In this document: positions 43,093-53,177 of the stretch, piece after piece | Layout of the letters: each line of letters begins with the position of its first letter | Position numbering within the stretch: the first letter of the stretch is position 1 | Assembly (NCBI RefSeq): GCF_904848665.1 | Contig: NZ_CAJHCQ010000006.1 | Location: forward strand, 1 to 64,000 | From: Paraburkholderia hiiakae | GTDB lineage: Bacteria > Pseudomonadota > Gammaproteobacteria > Burkholderiales > Burkholderiaceae | Length of the DNA: 64,000 nt | Direction of reading: 5' to 3' | The notes under the pieces: generated by a model | What the model saw: the letters and a program-made list of their open reading frames with translations, nothing else | The model's database searches: none | What the model was told of the DNA's origin: nothing | Translations under genes and position numbers: made by a program

Positions 43093-44090
43093 GCACTGGC
43101 TTCCAGTTCGACGCTATCGCTGATGGGTAGATGACACGCCCGCGAACGCAAGTGTGGCGGCGCACCGATGGATTCGAGCGGCGGCATCTGCGTGTGGCAT
43201 CGCTCCAGCGCCGCCGCGCAGCGGGGCGCAAATGCGCAGCCGGCGCCACCGCTGCCGGGCAAGGGCGGATTGCCTGGGATCGTGCGCAACGGCGCGCCGC
43301 CTGGTGCATCGAGGCGCGGCCGCGCGCCCAGCAGTCCGGCGGTGTATGGATGCAGCGGATGCACGAACAAATTGCGCGCGCTTGCCTTCTCCACCGTGCG
43401 GCCCGCGTACATCACCATGACGTCGTCGCAAAGCTCGGCCACCACGCCCATGTCGTGCGTGATGAGCAGGATGGCCGTGCCGTGATCGCGATTCATCTCG
43501 CGCAGCAGCGCCATGATCTGCGCCTGAACGGTGACGTCGAGCGCCGTGGTCGGCTCGTCGGCGATCAGCACATCGGGCTCCATCATCAGCGCCGCGGCGA
43601 TCAACACGCGCTGGCGCATGCCGCCCGAGAACTCGTGCGGATACATGCCGATGCGCCGCACCGCGTCGGGAATGCGCACGCGTTCGAGCGCCTCGATCGC
43701 GCGCCGGCGCGCCGCGCGCCGCGTAAGCTTGCGGTGTAATTGCAACGCTTCGGTCATTTGCCGTTCGATGGTGAGGAACGGGTTCAGCGAGGTCATCGGG
43801 TCCTGGAAGATGATGGCGACGCGGTCACCGCGAATGCGGTTGAGCGCGCGGGGCTTCATGGCAAGCAGATTCTCGCCGCACAGGCGTGCGTGACCGGTGG
43901 CGCGCCCATTCGAAGCGAGCAACCCCAGCAGCCCCATGACGGTTTGACTTTTGCCGGACCCCGATTCGCCGACGATACCGAGCGTGCCGCCGGCATCGAG
44001 CGAAAACGACACGTCGTGCACGACCTTCACGGGCGGTCCGTCGCGGCGTTCGAAACGCACGCTCAGGTCCTGGACTTCGAGCAGGGCCAT
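43089..44090 (-). CDS. oppD: Oligopeptide ABC transporter ATP-binding protein OppD
   Basis: 333 residues. Walker A GESGSGKSQ, signature FSGGMRQRVLIAAAL, Walker B VLIADEPTTALD and switch LLITHDMGVV. The C-terminal oligopeptide domain includes the cysteine pattern CAFAPRCAAALERC. It is encoded 1 bp after oppC and overlaps oppF. It is the second ATPase of the heterodimer. Confidence 0.93.
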   Translation of the reverse strand: MALLEVQDLSVRFERRDGPPVKVVHDVSFSLDAGGTLGIVGESGSGKSQTVMGLLGLLASNGRATGHARLCGENLLAMKPRALNRIRGDRVAIIFQDPMTSLNPFLTIERQMTEALQLHRKLTRRAARRRAIEALERVRIPDAVRRIGMYPHEFSGGMRQRVLIAAALMMEPDVLIADEPTTALDVTVQAQIMALLREMNRDHGTAILLITHDMGVVAELCDDVMVMYAGRTVEKASARNLFVHPLHPYTAGLLGARPRLDAPGGAPLRTIPGNPPLPGSGGAGCAFAPRCAAALERCHTQMPPLESIGAPPHLRSRACHLPISDSVELEASA

Positions 44091-44091
44091 G

Positions 44092-44976
44092 TCAGCGCTC
44101 CCGTGGGTCGAGTGCGTCGCGCAGACCGTCGCCGACGAAGTTCACGCAGTAAAGCGTCGTGCAGAGCAGCACAGCGGGGCAGAGCAGCAGCCACGGCATG
44201 GCATCGAGCTTTTGCGCACCGTCCTGGATCAGCACGCCCCAGCTCGTCATGGGTTCCTGGACGCCAAGGCCGAGGAACGACAATACGGACTCCGTAAGAA
44301 TAATCGCCGGCACGGTAACGGTGGCGTAGACGGCGACGATGCCCGCGAGATTCGGCACGATATGGCGCGCGATGATCGCCGCGGGTCGCACGCCGATGGC
44401 GCGCGCCGCGTCGACGAATTCGCGCGAGCGTAGCGAGAGTGTTTGCCCGCGCACCACGCGTGCCATGTCGAGCCACGAAAACGCGCTGATGGTGAGCACG
44501 ACGAGCGAGAACGCGCGCCCGAACAGCGTGACCATGAGAATGGCGATCAGCATGTAGGGGATCGCGTACATCATGTCGACGACGCGCATCATGACGGCGT
44601 CCACGCGGCCGCCCAGATAGCCGGCCGTTGCGCCGTAGATCACGCCGACCAGCGCGGAAACGAAGGTGCCGAGCAGCCCCACCTCGAGCGAGACGCGGCC
44701 GCCGACCAGCGTGCGCGCCAGCAAGTCGCGGCCCAGTTCGTCGGTGCCGAACCAGTGACCGCCCTGGAGCGTAGGAGCGAGGCTGATCGCGCTCCAGTCG
44801 CTGTCGATGGGCGAATTGAGCAGGAACAGGGGGCCCGCGAAGCAGGCCAGCGCGATGAGGGCGAGCATGACGACGCTTGCGAGCGCCGCACGGTGCCGCG
44901 CGAAGCGCGCCAGCGCGGGCGGCATGCGCCGCTTCTGCGCGGTGGCGGCTGGCGCGATGAGACCAGGTGCGTTCAT
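44092..44976 (-). CDS. oppC: Oligopeptide ABC transporter permease OppC
   Basis: 294 residues from the ATG at 44976 (the longer frame overlaps oppB). Six membrane segments and the EAA loop are seen (REFVDAARAIGVRPAAIIARHIVPN). The N-terminal cytosolic helix precedes TM1, LASVVMLALIALACFAG. It is the inner-membrane partner of OppB. The start lies 16 bp after the oppB stop, with ribosome site AAGG. Confidence 0.92.
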   Translation of the reverse strand: MNAPGLIAPAATAQKRRMPPALARFARHRAALASVVMLALIALACFAGPLFLLNSPIDSDWSAISLAPTLQGGHWFGTDELGRDLLARTLVGGRVSLEVGLLGTFVSALVGVIYGATAGYLGGRVDAVMMRVVDMMYAIPYMLIAILMVTLFGRAFSLVVLTISAFSWLDMARVVRGQTLSLRSREFVDAARAIGVRPAAIIARHIVPNLAGIVAVYATVTVPAIILTESVLSFLGLGVQEPMTSWGVLIQDGAQKLDAMPWLLLCPAVLLCTTLYCVNFVGDGLRDALDPRER

Positions 44977-44992
44977 GGTGGCAAGGCCTTCG

Positions 44993-45931
44993 TTAGTAAC
45001 GGATGCGCGGATCGAGCCACGCATAGGCGAGGTCGACGAGCAGATTGAAGAGCACGGCGCAGACCGTGGTGAGGACGACCAGGCCGAGCACGAGCGTGTA
45101 GTCGCGGTTGACCGCGCCGTTCACCACCAGTTGACCGAGCCCAGGGAGCGCAAAAACCGATTCGGTGACGACGGCCGCCGTGATCGACGAAATGCATACA
45201 GGGCCAAGCAACGAGACGACGGGCATGAGCGCGGGGCGCAGGGCGTGGCGCAACACGATGGTGCGCGCGGGCAAGCCCTTGGCGCGCGCCGTGCGGATGA
45301 AGTTGCCGGAGAGCACCTCAATCAGGCTGCCGCGCATGACGCGCGCGATCGCGGCCATGTTGATGATGACGAGCAGCGCGACGGGCAGCACACGGTGACG
45401 CCAGTCGCCTTCGCCCCAACCGCCTGCGGGAAAGAGGCCGTTGCCGTCTGGCGATTTGAGCAGGATAGCGAAGCCAAGCACGAGTACCGGACCGAGCACG
45501 AACGGTGGCAACACGTTGCCGAGATTGCCAAGCGACATCACGGCGTGGTCGATCGCGCTGTTGCGGCGCACGGCGGCGAGGGTGCCAAGCGCGACGCCCA
45601 GCAGTACCGCGAGCGGAATGGAGAGGCCACCGATGCCGAGGCTCACTGGCGCGGCCTTCTTCACGAGCTCGTTGACCGACCAGTCGGCGTAGCGGAACGA
45701 ACTGCCGAGGTCGCCGTGCAGCAGCGCGCCGAGATAGCGGATGTACTGCTGCCATAGCGGCTCGTCGAGGTGATAGCGCGCGTTGAGATTGGCCATGACC
45801 GCGGCGGAGAGACGCTTGTCGGTGTCGAACGGACCACCGGGCGTGAGATGCAGCAGCAGAAAGCAGGCGGTGATGACCGCGAGCACGGTCGGCACCGACC
45901 ACAGCACGCGGCGCAGGGTGTAGGCGAGCAT
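44993..45931 (-). CDS. oppB: Oligopeptide ABC transporter permease OppB
   Basis: 312 residues. The opening MLAYTLRRVLWSVPTVLAVITACFLLLHLTPGGPFD and EAA loop SGNFIRTARAKGLPARTIVLRHALR are characteristic of OppB/DppB. Six membrane segments. It lies 16 bp after oppA and before oppC. Confidence 0.92.
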   Translation of the reverse strand: MLAYTLRRVLWSVPTVLAVITACFLLLHLTPGGPFDTDKRLSAAVMANLNARYHLDEPLWQQYIRYLGALLHGDLGSSFRYADWSVNELVKKAAPVSLGIGGLSIPLAVLLGVALGTLAAVRRNSAIDHAVMSLGNLGNVLPPFVLGPVLVLGFAILLKSPDGNGLFPAGGWGEGDWRHRVLPVALLVIINMAAIARVMRGSLIEVLSGNFIRTARAKGLPARTIVLRHALRPALMPVVSLLGPVCISSITAAVVTESVFALPGLGQLVVNGAVNRDYTLVLGLVVLTTVCAVLFNLLVDLAYAWLDPRIRY

Positions 45932-45947
45932 GGGGTAGCGTCCCGCG

Positions 45948-47564
45948 TTAGTGCTTCAGGATGTACATGTCCTGGGTGGCGCGCTCATCGATGTAATTCG
46001 TGAGCGAATAGCCGCCAACGAATGGCTTGACGAGCCGGGCGGCCGAATACTGGAACATGGGCAGCAGCGGGTAGTCGTTCATCGTCAACGCGAACGCCTG
46101 CGTGAGCATTGCCTGGCGCTTTGCCTCGTCGCTCTGGAGGTTGGCTTCGACGGCCGTGGTGTCCGCTTTTGTGTTGCAGTTGCGCTGATCGTTTTGCGGA
46201 CTGTTGCACTGCACGAGGCTGTAATACGTCATCGCGTCGTTATAGTCGGCGAACCAGCCGTTGCGCGCGACCTGATACGTGCCGTCGTGGCGCTGCTTGA
46301 GCAGCACCTTGAATTCCAGGTTGTCGAGCTTCGTGTTGACCCCCAGCTTGGTGCGCCATTCGCTCGCAGCGAAGAGCGCGACCTTCTTGTGGAGATCGTT
46401 GGTGTTGTAGGTGAGCGTGATCGTTAGCGGCTTCGCATCGGAAACGCCTGACGCCTTGAGCAGCGTGCGCGCTGTGTCTATCCGCCTGGCCATCGGCCAT
46501 GAAGCCCAGTCCGGCGTGAATTGATCTGCGCCTTTGGTGCCCTTGACGATCAGTCCGTAAGCGGGCGATTCGCCGCTTTGGGTGATCTTCGAGGTCAGCA
46601 GGTTGCGATCGATCACCATCGAAAGCGCTTGACGTACACGCGGGTCACGGAGCGCCGGATCGGCGTTGTTCAGTGAGTAATAGTAAGTCGCGATACGCAA
46701 GCCGGCCTTGATGTCGGCGCCCATCGTTCTGGAAATCTGCGCGTATTGTCCGGAGGGAATCGTGAAGGTCATGTCGATCTGGCCAGCCTGGTACATTCGC
46801 ATGGCGGTTTCGTCGCTTTCGATCGGCAACCAGGTAACCTTCGCGATAGCAACATGGGCCGCATTCCAGTAGCGCGGGTTCTTCGTGAGGACGATACGGT
46901 TGTTCGGCTGCCAGTCGGCGAGGACGTAGGGTCCGTTTCCTACGAGGTTGCCGGGACGCGTCCACGAGACGCCGAACTTCGCGACCGTCGCACGATCGAC
47001 GGGCGCCATTGATGAATTGGCGAACAGTTCGGTGAGAAATGGCGTGGGCGCTTCTGTCTTCACCTCTAACGTGTAGGGATCGATGGCGCGCACGCCAAGT
47101 GCGGTGGTCGGCTGCTTGCCCGCAATCACCGCCTTCGCGTTCTTCAGAAATTCGACGGCGATGGTATAAGGCGATGCGGTTTTCGGGTCCGCGATGCGCC
47201 GCCAGGCATAGACGAAATCGGCGGCCGTGACGGGGCGGCCGTCGCTCCATTTTGCGTCTCGACGTAGTTTGAATACCCATGTATCGGGGGCGGGGCGCGT
47301 CCAGGACTCTGCCACGCCTGGCACGACAGTCCCCGCTGCGTCGAGGCGTGTCAGACCTTCGTAGAGATCAAGGCCGATGAGATTGGCCGAATACGATTCG
47401 ATGTAGGCAGGATCTAGCGATTCGACCTCGGATTGATTTTGCCGCGTCATCTCCTGCTTTGCCGCGAGCGCGGTGCCCGGAGGAATCGTGACGGCTTGAA
47501 CCTGAGCGGACTGGGCGAGCGCGAACACGGTGAGCGTCGCGGCGAAGAGAATTGAACGCGTCAT
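45948..47564 (-). CDS. oppA: Periplasmic oligopeptide-binding protein OppA
   Basis: 538 residues with a Sec signal (MTRSILFAATLTVFALAQSAQVQA) and an SBP family 5 fold. RQNQSEVESLDPAYIES and DLYEGLTRLD are typical of OppA/MppA. RDAKWSDGRPVTAADFVYAWRR follows the cluster C pattern. It binds oligopeptides or murein peptides and delivers them to OppBCDF. AGGAGA precedes the ATG. It is the first gene of oppABCDF and the porin gene. Confidence 0.9.
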   Translation of the reverse strand: MTRSILFAATLTVFALAQSAQVQAVTIPPGTALAAKQEMTRQNQSEVESLDPAYIESYSANLIGLDLYEGLTRLDAAGTVVPGVAESWTRPAPDTWVFKLRRDAKWSDGRPVTAADFVYAWRRIADPKTASPYTIAVEFLKNAKAVIAGKQPTTALGVRAIDPYTLEVKTEAPTPFLTELFANSSMAPVDRATVAKFGVSWTRPGNLVGNGPYVLADWQPNNRIVLTKNPRYWNAAHVAIAKVTWLPIESDETAMRMYQAGQIDMTFTIPSGQYAQISRTMGADIKAGLRIATYYYSLNNADPALRDPRVRQALSMVIDRNLLTSKITQSGESPAYGLIVKGTKGADQFTPDWASWPMARRIDTARTLLKASGVSDAKPLTITLTYNTNDLHKKVALFAASEWRTKLGVNTKLDNLEFKVLLKQRHDGTYQVARNGWFADYNDAMTYYSLVQCNSPQNDQRNCNTKADTTAVEANLQSDEAKRQAMLTQAFALTMNDYPLLPMFQYSAARLVKPFVGGYSLTNYIDERATQDMYILKH

Positions 47565-48079
47565 TGGGTCTCCTGATTAATGATCGTTTTGCGATACTGG
47601 ATCGCAGGGCACGGACAGCTACGCAGTGACGATTGAGCCTGTGCCTGACGTGGCGACTATTAGCCTGATGGGCGAGTCGGGGGCGATTATTGGAAGTGGC
47701 GCTTGGCTTGTCAATCGGTACGGATGCGCCCGGAGATTCGGACTCGTCCTATGGCGAAGGGCGTTGGGCGCGAGCTGATTTTTCAGCGCAAGAATAAGCC
47801 GTTGAAAATGCAATCAATATTTTCAGCGTCTAAAGGAAGGAGTGTTCAGACGAACGTCGTGCGAGCGTGAGGCGCGCGGCGCGGGGCCTCGGCTGCCGAG
47901 CAAGAGCTTTGCGTTCAATCAATATGGGTTATGCGTCACGAAGGACGTGCCCGGCCGACTGCGGGTCCGGGTGGCGATTGCGTTCATCGCGCCGCCAAGG
48001 CCCTGTCCGCGATCACGTTAGCCTGGAGCGCGTGTGTCACCTCGGCACGTCCCTGCCATTGCGAGGGCGTGCGCGTTGG
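47565..48079. other. Intergenic stretch upstream of oppA
   Basis: About 515 bp between oppA and the 3' end of the next transporter operon. It must hold the opp promoter. An AT-richer patch lies near 47770-47830. Small frames are present but unsupported. No riboswitch or clear operator was recognised. Confidence 0.4.
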
Positions 48080-49144
48080 TCATTTCTGCTTCCAGGCTTT
48101 CGCCATTGCGATGATATCGGCGGAATTGAATCCGTTGATCTCGTCGATGAGATCATTCGTGATCAGCTCGTTCGCTGCGACCTTCACTTTGGTCACCCCC
48201 CACTTCTGCATGAAGGCGACATAGGCTGAATAGTTCGTCTCGGAACTCTCCCCCCATCTCGCCACGCCCGCCTTTTCGAGCTTCATGTTCGCGAGGCGCG
48301 CCTCGAGTGTCCGCACGCTCTCACGCAGCGCTGTTGCCTCATCCAACCCCGTTGGCCTGGTTTCGGGATAGACCTCCCACAGGATTCGGATCGCGGCTTC
48401 CGGATTGGCGATGGCAAACACGGTTCCCTTGGCAAATCCGCGGGCGAGGGCCGCGGCCTGCTTGCGGTTGGTCTGTAGCGTTTCTTCGAGTGCAAGGAAG
48501 CCATTCGACGGAAATCGATCGAACTCCTTCGACGCAAGCAGCCTAAGCTTGATGCCTGCGTTCTCGACGACCGCATATTGGATGTCGTACTGGCTCAGGG
48601 CATCGACCTGGCCAGCGCGCAGAAGCGTGACCGTTTGTGCACCTTCGCCGGTGACGACCACGTGAATGTCGGTGTCCGGGTTGAGCCCGACCTCATCCGC
48701 GAGCGCGCGCGCGATGATGACGCCCGCTGAACTCATCGAGATGACGCCGATCGACTTGTCCTTCAGATCAGCGAGCTTGGTGATTCCACTCGCTTGTGGC
48801 ACAGCGATGCCGTAGATGTTGCCCTGGTACGCGGTGTAAAAGATCTTTGCCTTCACGCCCTGCGACCGGATGATGGCGAGGGGTTCGACCGAAGGCAGCG
48901 AGTAGGGCAGTTCCCTCGTCGCGACAAGCTTGACGCAATCGGTCGAACCGCCGACCGGCACAAGCTCGACCTTGATGCCGTCCCGCTCAAACCAGCCCAG
49001 TTTCATCGCAACGGCGAAGGGCGCTGCACCGACGCTGATCGTACGCACGCACCAGCCTACCCGCACGGGCGTCTGGGCCGAGGTGTCAATTGCGGCCGTG
49101 CCGAGTAGCAGGGTCGCGACAACAAACTGGCAAAAGAGCTTCAT
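48080..49144 (-). CDS. NitT/TauT-type ABC transporter substrate-binding protein
   Basis: 354 residues with a signal peptide (MKLFCQFVVATLLLGTAAIDTSAQ) and the NMT1/SsuA-like type II fold: PFAVAMKLGWFERDGIKVELVPVGG, then the LADLKDKSIGV hinge. Known ligands of the family are sulfonates, nitrate, thiamine precursors, phthalates and guanidine-type compounds. The ligand here is unknown. It overlaps the permease stop by 4 bp, so it is the last gene of a compact ATPase, permease, SBP operon. Confidence 0.9.
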   Translation of the reverse strand: MKLFCQFVVATLLLGTAAIDTSAQTPVRVGWCVRTISVGAAPFAVAMKLGWFERDGIKVELVPVGGSTDCVKLVATRELPYSLPSVEPLAIIRSQGVKAKIFYTAYQGNIYGIAVPQASGITKLADLKDKSIGVISMSSAGVIIARALADEVGLNPDTDIHVVVTGEGAQTVTLLRAGQVDALSQYDIQYAVVENAGIKLRLLASKEFDRFPSNGFLALEETLQTNRKQAAALARGFAKGTVFAIANPEAAIRILWEVYPETRPTGLDEATALRESVRTLEARLANMKLEKAGVARWGESSETNYSAYVAFMQKWGVTKVKVAANELITNDLIDEINGFNSADIIAMAKAWKQK

Positions 49145-49934
49145 TTATATGCCCCTTCACTTGGAACGTCAGGGAGCGCTTCCGGTGACGTGTCCCAAAA
49201 GAGCAGGCGCCTCCGGACCAGCACAATGATCGTGTTCAGGAACAGTCCGAGCAGCGACAGGATGACGAGCACCGAAAACTGCCCTGCGACGTCCATCGTG
49301 TAGGTCATGCCCATGATCAGCACGCCCAGACCCTTCTGCGCGCCAACGAATTCGGCCACGATCGCGCCAATGAGCGAGAGCATCATGGCGATCTCGAAGC
49401 CCGCAAAGAGGTAGGGCATCGCGCTCGGCATCCGCAGCATCGTGAAGATCTGCAACTCCGAAGCGTCGAGAGAGCGCATCAGGGCGATGCGATCCTCGTC
49501 GGCGGACCTCAGACCTGCGATCGTGTTGACCATCAGCGGGAAAAAGGCGGTGAGCGATGCCTGCGCGACCTTCGAGCCGAGCCCCAGACCGAACCAGATG
49601 ATAACGAGAGGCGCAAGCGCCACCTTCGGCATCGCCTGGAACATGAGAATGAAAGGGTAGAGAAAATACTCGCAGCGACGGCTCAGCGCGACGAGCGTGC
49701 CGAGTACGAGCGCCACGACCGAGCCCACCGCGAAGCCGAGAAGGGTCTCGACGAGCGTGGTCCACAGATGCCGCACGTAGAGGGTGGATGCGAGTCCGCG
49801 GTAGAGCGCGACCAGAACGCTCGACGGCGCCGGAATGATATAGGCGGGGACGTCAAGGAGACGAACCAACCCCTCCCACGCAGCGAGTATGGCCAGCACG
49901 AGAAGCAGACGCAGTATCGATCTGGGAGGAGGTC

Positions 49935-49938
<4 letters not shown>
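49141..49938 (-). CDS. NitT/TauT-type ABC transporter permease
   Basis: 265 residues with six membrane segments and the EAA-type loop DEDRIALMRSLDASELQIFTMLRMPSAMPYLFAG. It belongs to the TauC/SsuC permease family. Its start overlaps the ATPase stop by 4 bp, and its stop overlaps the SBP start. Confidence 0.9.
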
Positions 49939-50705
<767 letters not shown>

Positions 50706-50931
50706 GACGGTACGAGCTTCGATCGGCGTGCTGCTCAGGTCGGCTCGCGCTTATGAGAGCGGCCGACTGTGCATTGCGTCGGGGTTGCCAGGTAGCGTTT
50801 TCGAAGCATCGTCTTCTCTTCGGTCATCCAACGCATGAACGACCCGAGCGACCCTTCGACCTCATAAAGTTTAGGCGATGCAACGGCGCTGATGGCGCTT
50901 AATCCGGCGATACACGCGTGAGCATGGATTG

Positions 50932-50986
50932 AGGAATCTCCCGTGGCTGATTCTCTCCATCAAATGATGGAGGTCGGAGGATTCCT
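50932..50986 (-). promoter_or_regulatory. Nested hairpins, possible structured leader or mobile-element end
   Basis: An outer pair, AGGAATC (50932-50938) with GATTCCT (50980-50986), encloses an inner hairpin with 8-bp arms CTCCATCA and TGATGGAG (50955-50972) and a 2-base spacer. On the minus strand it would lie about 230 bp before the ABC ATPase start. It may be a structured RNA leader, or the decayed end of an IS200/IS605-like element. Neither is proven. Confidence 0.4.
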
Positions 50987-51108
50987 GAGCCTTTCGCCCT
51001 GGAAATTAACTCACTGAACGGCTTTGCCGGAGGGCGCCCCTGTTCCCAGGGAGGCGAGCGACATCGATCGACACGATTGCAAGCGTAGTTCTGTTGTTTG
51101 AGAGGGAT

Positions 51109-51126
51109 CGGACGTTCGAACGTCCG
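51109..51126. promoter_or_regulatory. Perfect 18-bp palindrome
   Basis: CGGACGTTCGAACGTCCG reads the same on both strands, centred on TTCGAA. It lies about 400 bp upstream of the ABC operon and about 95 bp beyond the RIO kinase gene. A dimeric repressor or activator site is likely. Confidence 0.5.
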
Positions 51127-51220
51127 CGTGAAGGCCTGGGCCAGTGGCCGAAGGTGGCCGAGCGGCGACATCCTCAAAGACCTTCACTTCCGGGCGATCT
51201 TCGGGCGACATCGAGCACGG

Positions 51221-52078
51221 TTACCGGCCTGCGCTCAGTTCCTGCTGTCGCCGCACTCGCGCGTCTTCCTCAAGACGTGTCTCTTCGAGTTCCTGCAGCA
51301 CGCCATCGAGGTCCACAGGTCGCGTGTCGACTTCGATGCGGCCGGTCAGTTCGGCATCGACATGCAGCCGCCCCGCTTCGAAGAGCGCCCAGATCTCCGT
51401 GCCATAACTCGTGGTGAGTATTTGCGGTGCAAACCGTCCGAAGTACGCGGCCAGGTTGTCGACGTCTCGCTTGAGCATCGAGGCAGCGTCGTTGTTGCCG
51501 GCTGCGTCGACGGCCTGTGGCAGATCAATGATCACCGGCCCATCCGCTGCCAGCAGGATGTTGTATTCCGATAGGTCGCCGTGAATTACGCCCGCGCAGA
51601 GCATGCGGACAACTTGGTTCAGCAGCAGCGCGTGCAGTTCGAGGGCGCGGGCTTCAGTCAGATCGACGTCGTTGAGGCGTGGTGCGACGTCACCCGCCTC
51701 GTCGATCACCAACTCCATCAGCAACACGCCGTCGGTACACATAAAGGGTTGCGGCACACGCACACCTGCGTTGGCGAGCCGGAACAGCGCATCCACTTCA
51801 GCGTTCTGCCATGACGCTTCCTGCATCTGACGGCCGTAGCGCGTACCCTTTTCCATCGCCCGCGCCTGCCGGCTGTTCTTGACCTTGCGACCGTCACGAT
51901 ACGACGCGGCTTGGCGAAAACTGCGCTGCTTCGCGTCCTTGTAGACCTTGGCGCAACGCGTCGATTCGCCGCTGCGCACGACGTAGACGGTTGCCTCCTT
52001 GCCGCTCATCAACTGGCCAATGACTTCGTCGATAAGTCCTTCTTCGAGAAGCGGTGCTAGTCGTTTGGGTATTTTCAT
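51221..52078 (-). CDS. RIO family serine protein kinase
   Basis: 285 residues from the ATG at 52078. The long upstream frame to 52342 is not conserved. RIO kinase features: a glycine-poor nucleotide loop, GKEATVYVVRSG, with catalytic Lys in CAKVYKD; the catalytic loop HGDLSEYNILL; and the metal-binding loop IIDLPQAVD, with PQAVD typical of RIO1. Bacterial RIO proteins are soluble kinases of uncertain substrate, often tied to ribosome or stress functions. It is a single gene. Confidence 0.9.
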   Translation of the reverse strand: MKIPKRLAPLLEEGLIDEVIGQLMSGKEATVYVVRSGESTRCAKVYKDAKQRSFRQAASYRDGRKVKNSRQARAMEKGTRYGRQMQEASWQNAEVDALFRLANAGVRVPQPFMCTDGVLLMELVIDEAGDVAPRLNDVDLTEARALELHALLLNQVVRMLCAGVIHGDLSEYNILLAADGPVIIDLPQAVDAAGNNDAASMLKRDVDNLAAYFGRFAPQILTTSYGTEIWALFEAGRLHVDAELTGRIEVDTRPVDLDGVLQELEETRLEEDARVRRQQELSAGR

Positions 52079-52520
52079 ACGATCGTCGGCCGCAGCGCGT
52101 GGAACGTGCATTCCACGCACGTGGATGATGAATGGCCCGCTGAGGTGTGCGCGACCAGCAAAGCGATGAATCGGGCAGCCGGTGCTGGCGGCCGCAGGCT
52201 TGCTGCGTGGGAGATGGATGGAGTCATACCGGATTATAAGGGTGAGCGAGGTGTGAATCGATTGAATGGCTCTTCCTGGCCGATCCCATATGGTCTCAGT
52301 CGGCGCTCGCCACCGATCGCGTGTCGCTGAGTCGGCTCCCATTCCCGGAACCAGCCTTGAGCGGTCTTGCGGGCCTCCGCGGCATCAACCTCTCTCCTCA
52401 AGTAGCGACGACGGCTACCGATATCCGTTACGGATAGAGCGGTCTTGCGTGAGGCGGTAGCAGTCGCGTTGCGCCATTCACGAGCATATCGGGGACGAAC
52501 AATCACGCCGCTCCAGAGCG
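52079..52520. other. Intergenic stretch, no supported gene
   Basis: About 440 bp between the RIO kinase start and the autotransporter remnant. A 90-codon minus frame (52234-52506) has a basic, Arg-rich product without a recognisable domain and could be a degraded gene. The RIO promoter lies at the left end. Confidence 0.35.
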
Positions 52521-53018
52521 CGCGCGGCCACGGCGCCGACCTTCGATGCCCTGAGCATCGTCAACGCGCACGCCAACACGCTGCGTCTCGCGCAGGCCGA
52601 CTGCGCGACGGATCTAGCGACCGGCGACAGCTACTCACAGGTCAATGTCTGGGGCCAGGCGTTCGGCGGCCACGCGAGCCAGGATGCACGCGACAACGTC
52701 GATGGCTACAGCGCGAACTACGGCGGTCTGCTGATCGGCGCCGACAAGGCGCTCGACGACAGGTGGCGCGTCGGCGGCGTTTTCCAGTACGCGCACACGG
52801 CGATCAACAACAGCGACAACACCTCGGGTGACAGCACGGGCGTGAACGGCTACGGCCTGATTGGTTATGCGAGCTTCACGGGCAGCCCGTGGTACGTGAA
52901 TCTCTCGGGTTCGGCGGCGACCTTCCAGTACTATCCCTTGGCGGATTTGGCCACCGTAGGTGTGTGCTTCATGCTTGGGGGGCAGGCAGAGCCCGATGAA
53001 TCACCGCCGAGAATCTGA
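52521..53018 (+). pseudogene. Autotransporter beta-domain remnant
   Basis: A frame without a plausible start encodes about 145 residues that match the amino-terminal part of a classical autotransporter beta-barrel: DALSIVNAHANTLRLAQ, VNVWGQAFGGHASQDARDNVDGY, GLLIGADKALDDRWRVGGVFQYAHT and GLIGYASFTGSPWYVNLSG. There is no signal peptide or passenger before it, and the barrel is cut off after six or so strands, without the terminal Phe. Stop TGA at 53016-53018. It is a clear gene fossil, and the intact trimeric autotransporter downstream (55356) belongs to a different family. Confidence 0.7.
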
Positions 53019-53177
53019 GCCAACAGAACCGAAGCGGTTCACGGCCTGGTCGCAGGCCGTGCGAAAGACCGCCGCCGCTTTATTCCGCTACTATCCTTCC
53101 ACGAAGCTGTCATTCGTCAGGCACTTCAAGTCTCAGGGAGATCCTCGGCATCGGGTACCGGCTACGGAGGAGGGAAG

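Larger units (their letters stand above)
50706..51220. other. Leader and control region of the ABC transporter operon
   Basis: 515 bp with no supported gene, between the ATPase start and the RIO kinase stop. It contains two notable inverted-repeat structures, listed separately. No known riboswitch consensus was matched with confidence. Confidence 0.45.

Noticed and set aside
50932-50986. A guanidine or thiamine riboswitch before the ABC operon
   Set aside because: The transporter type would fit, but the consensus cores were not found. It is recorded only as an unassigned structure.
52234-52506. A 90-codon Arg-rich minus-strand frame
   Set aside because: Possibly a decayed gene, but I could not find any motif, so it is not called.
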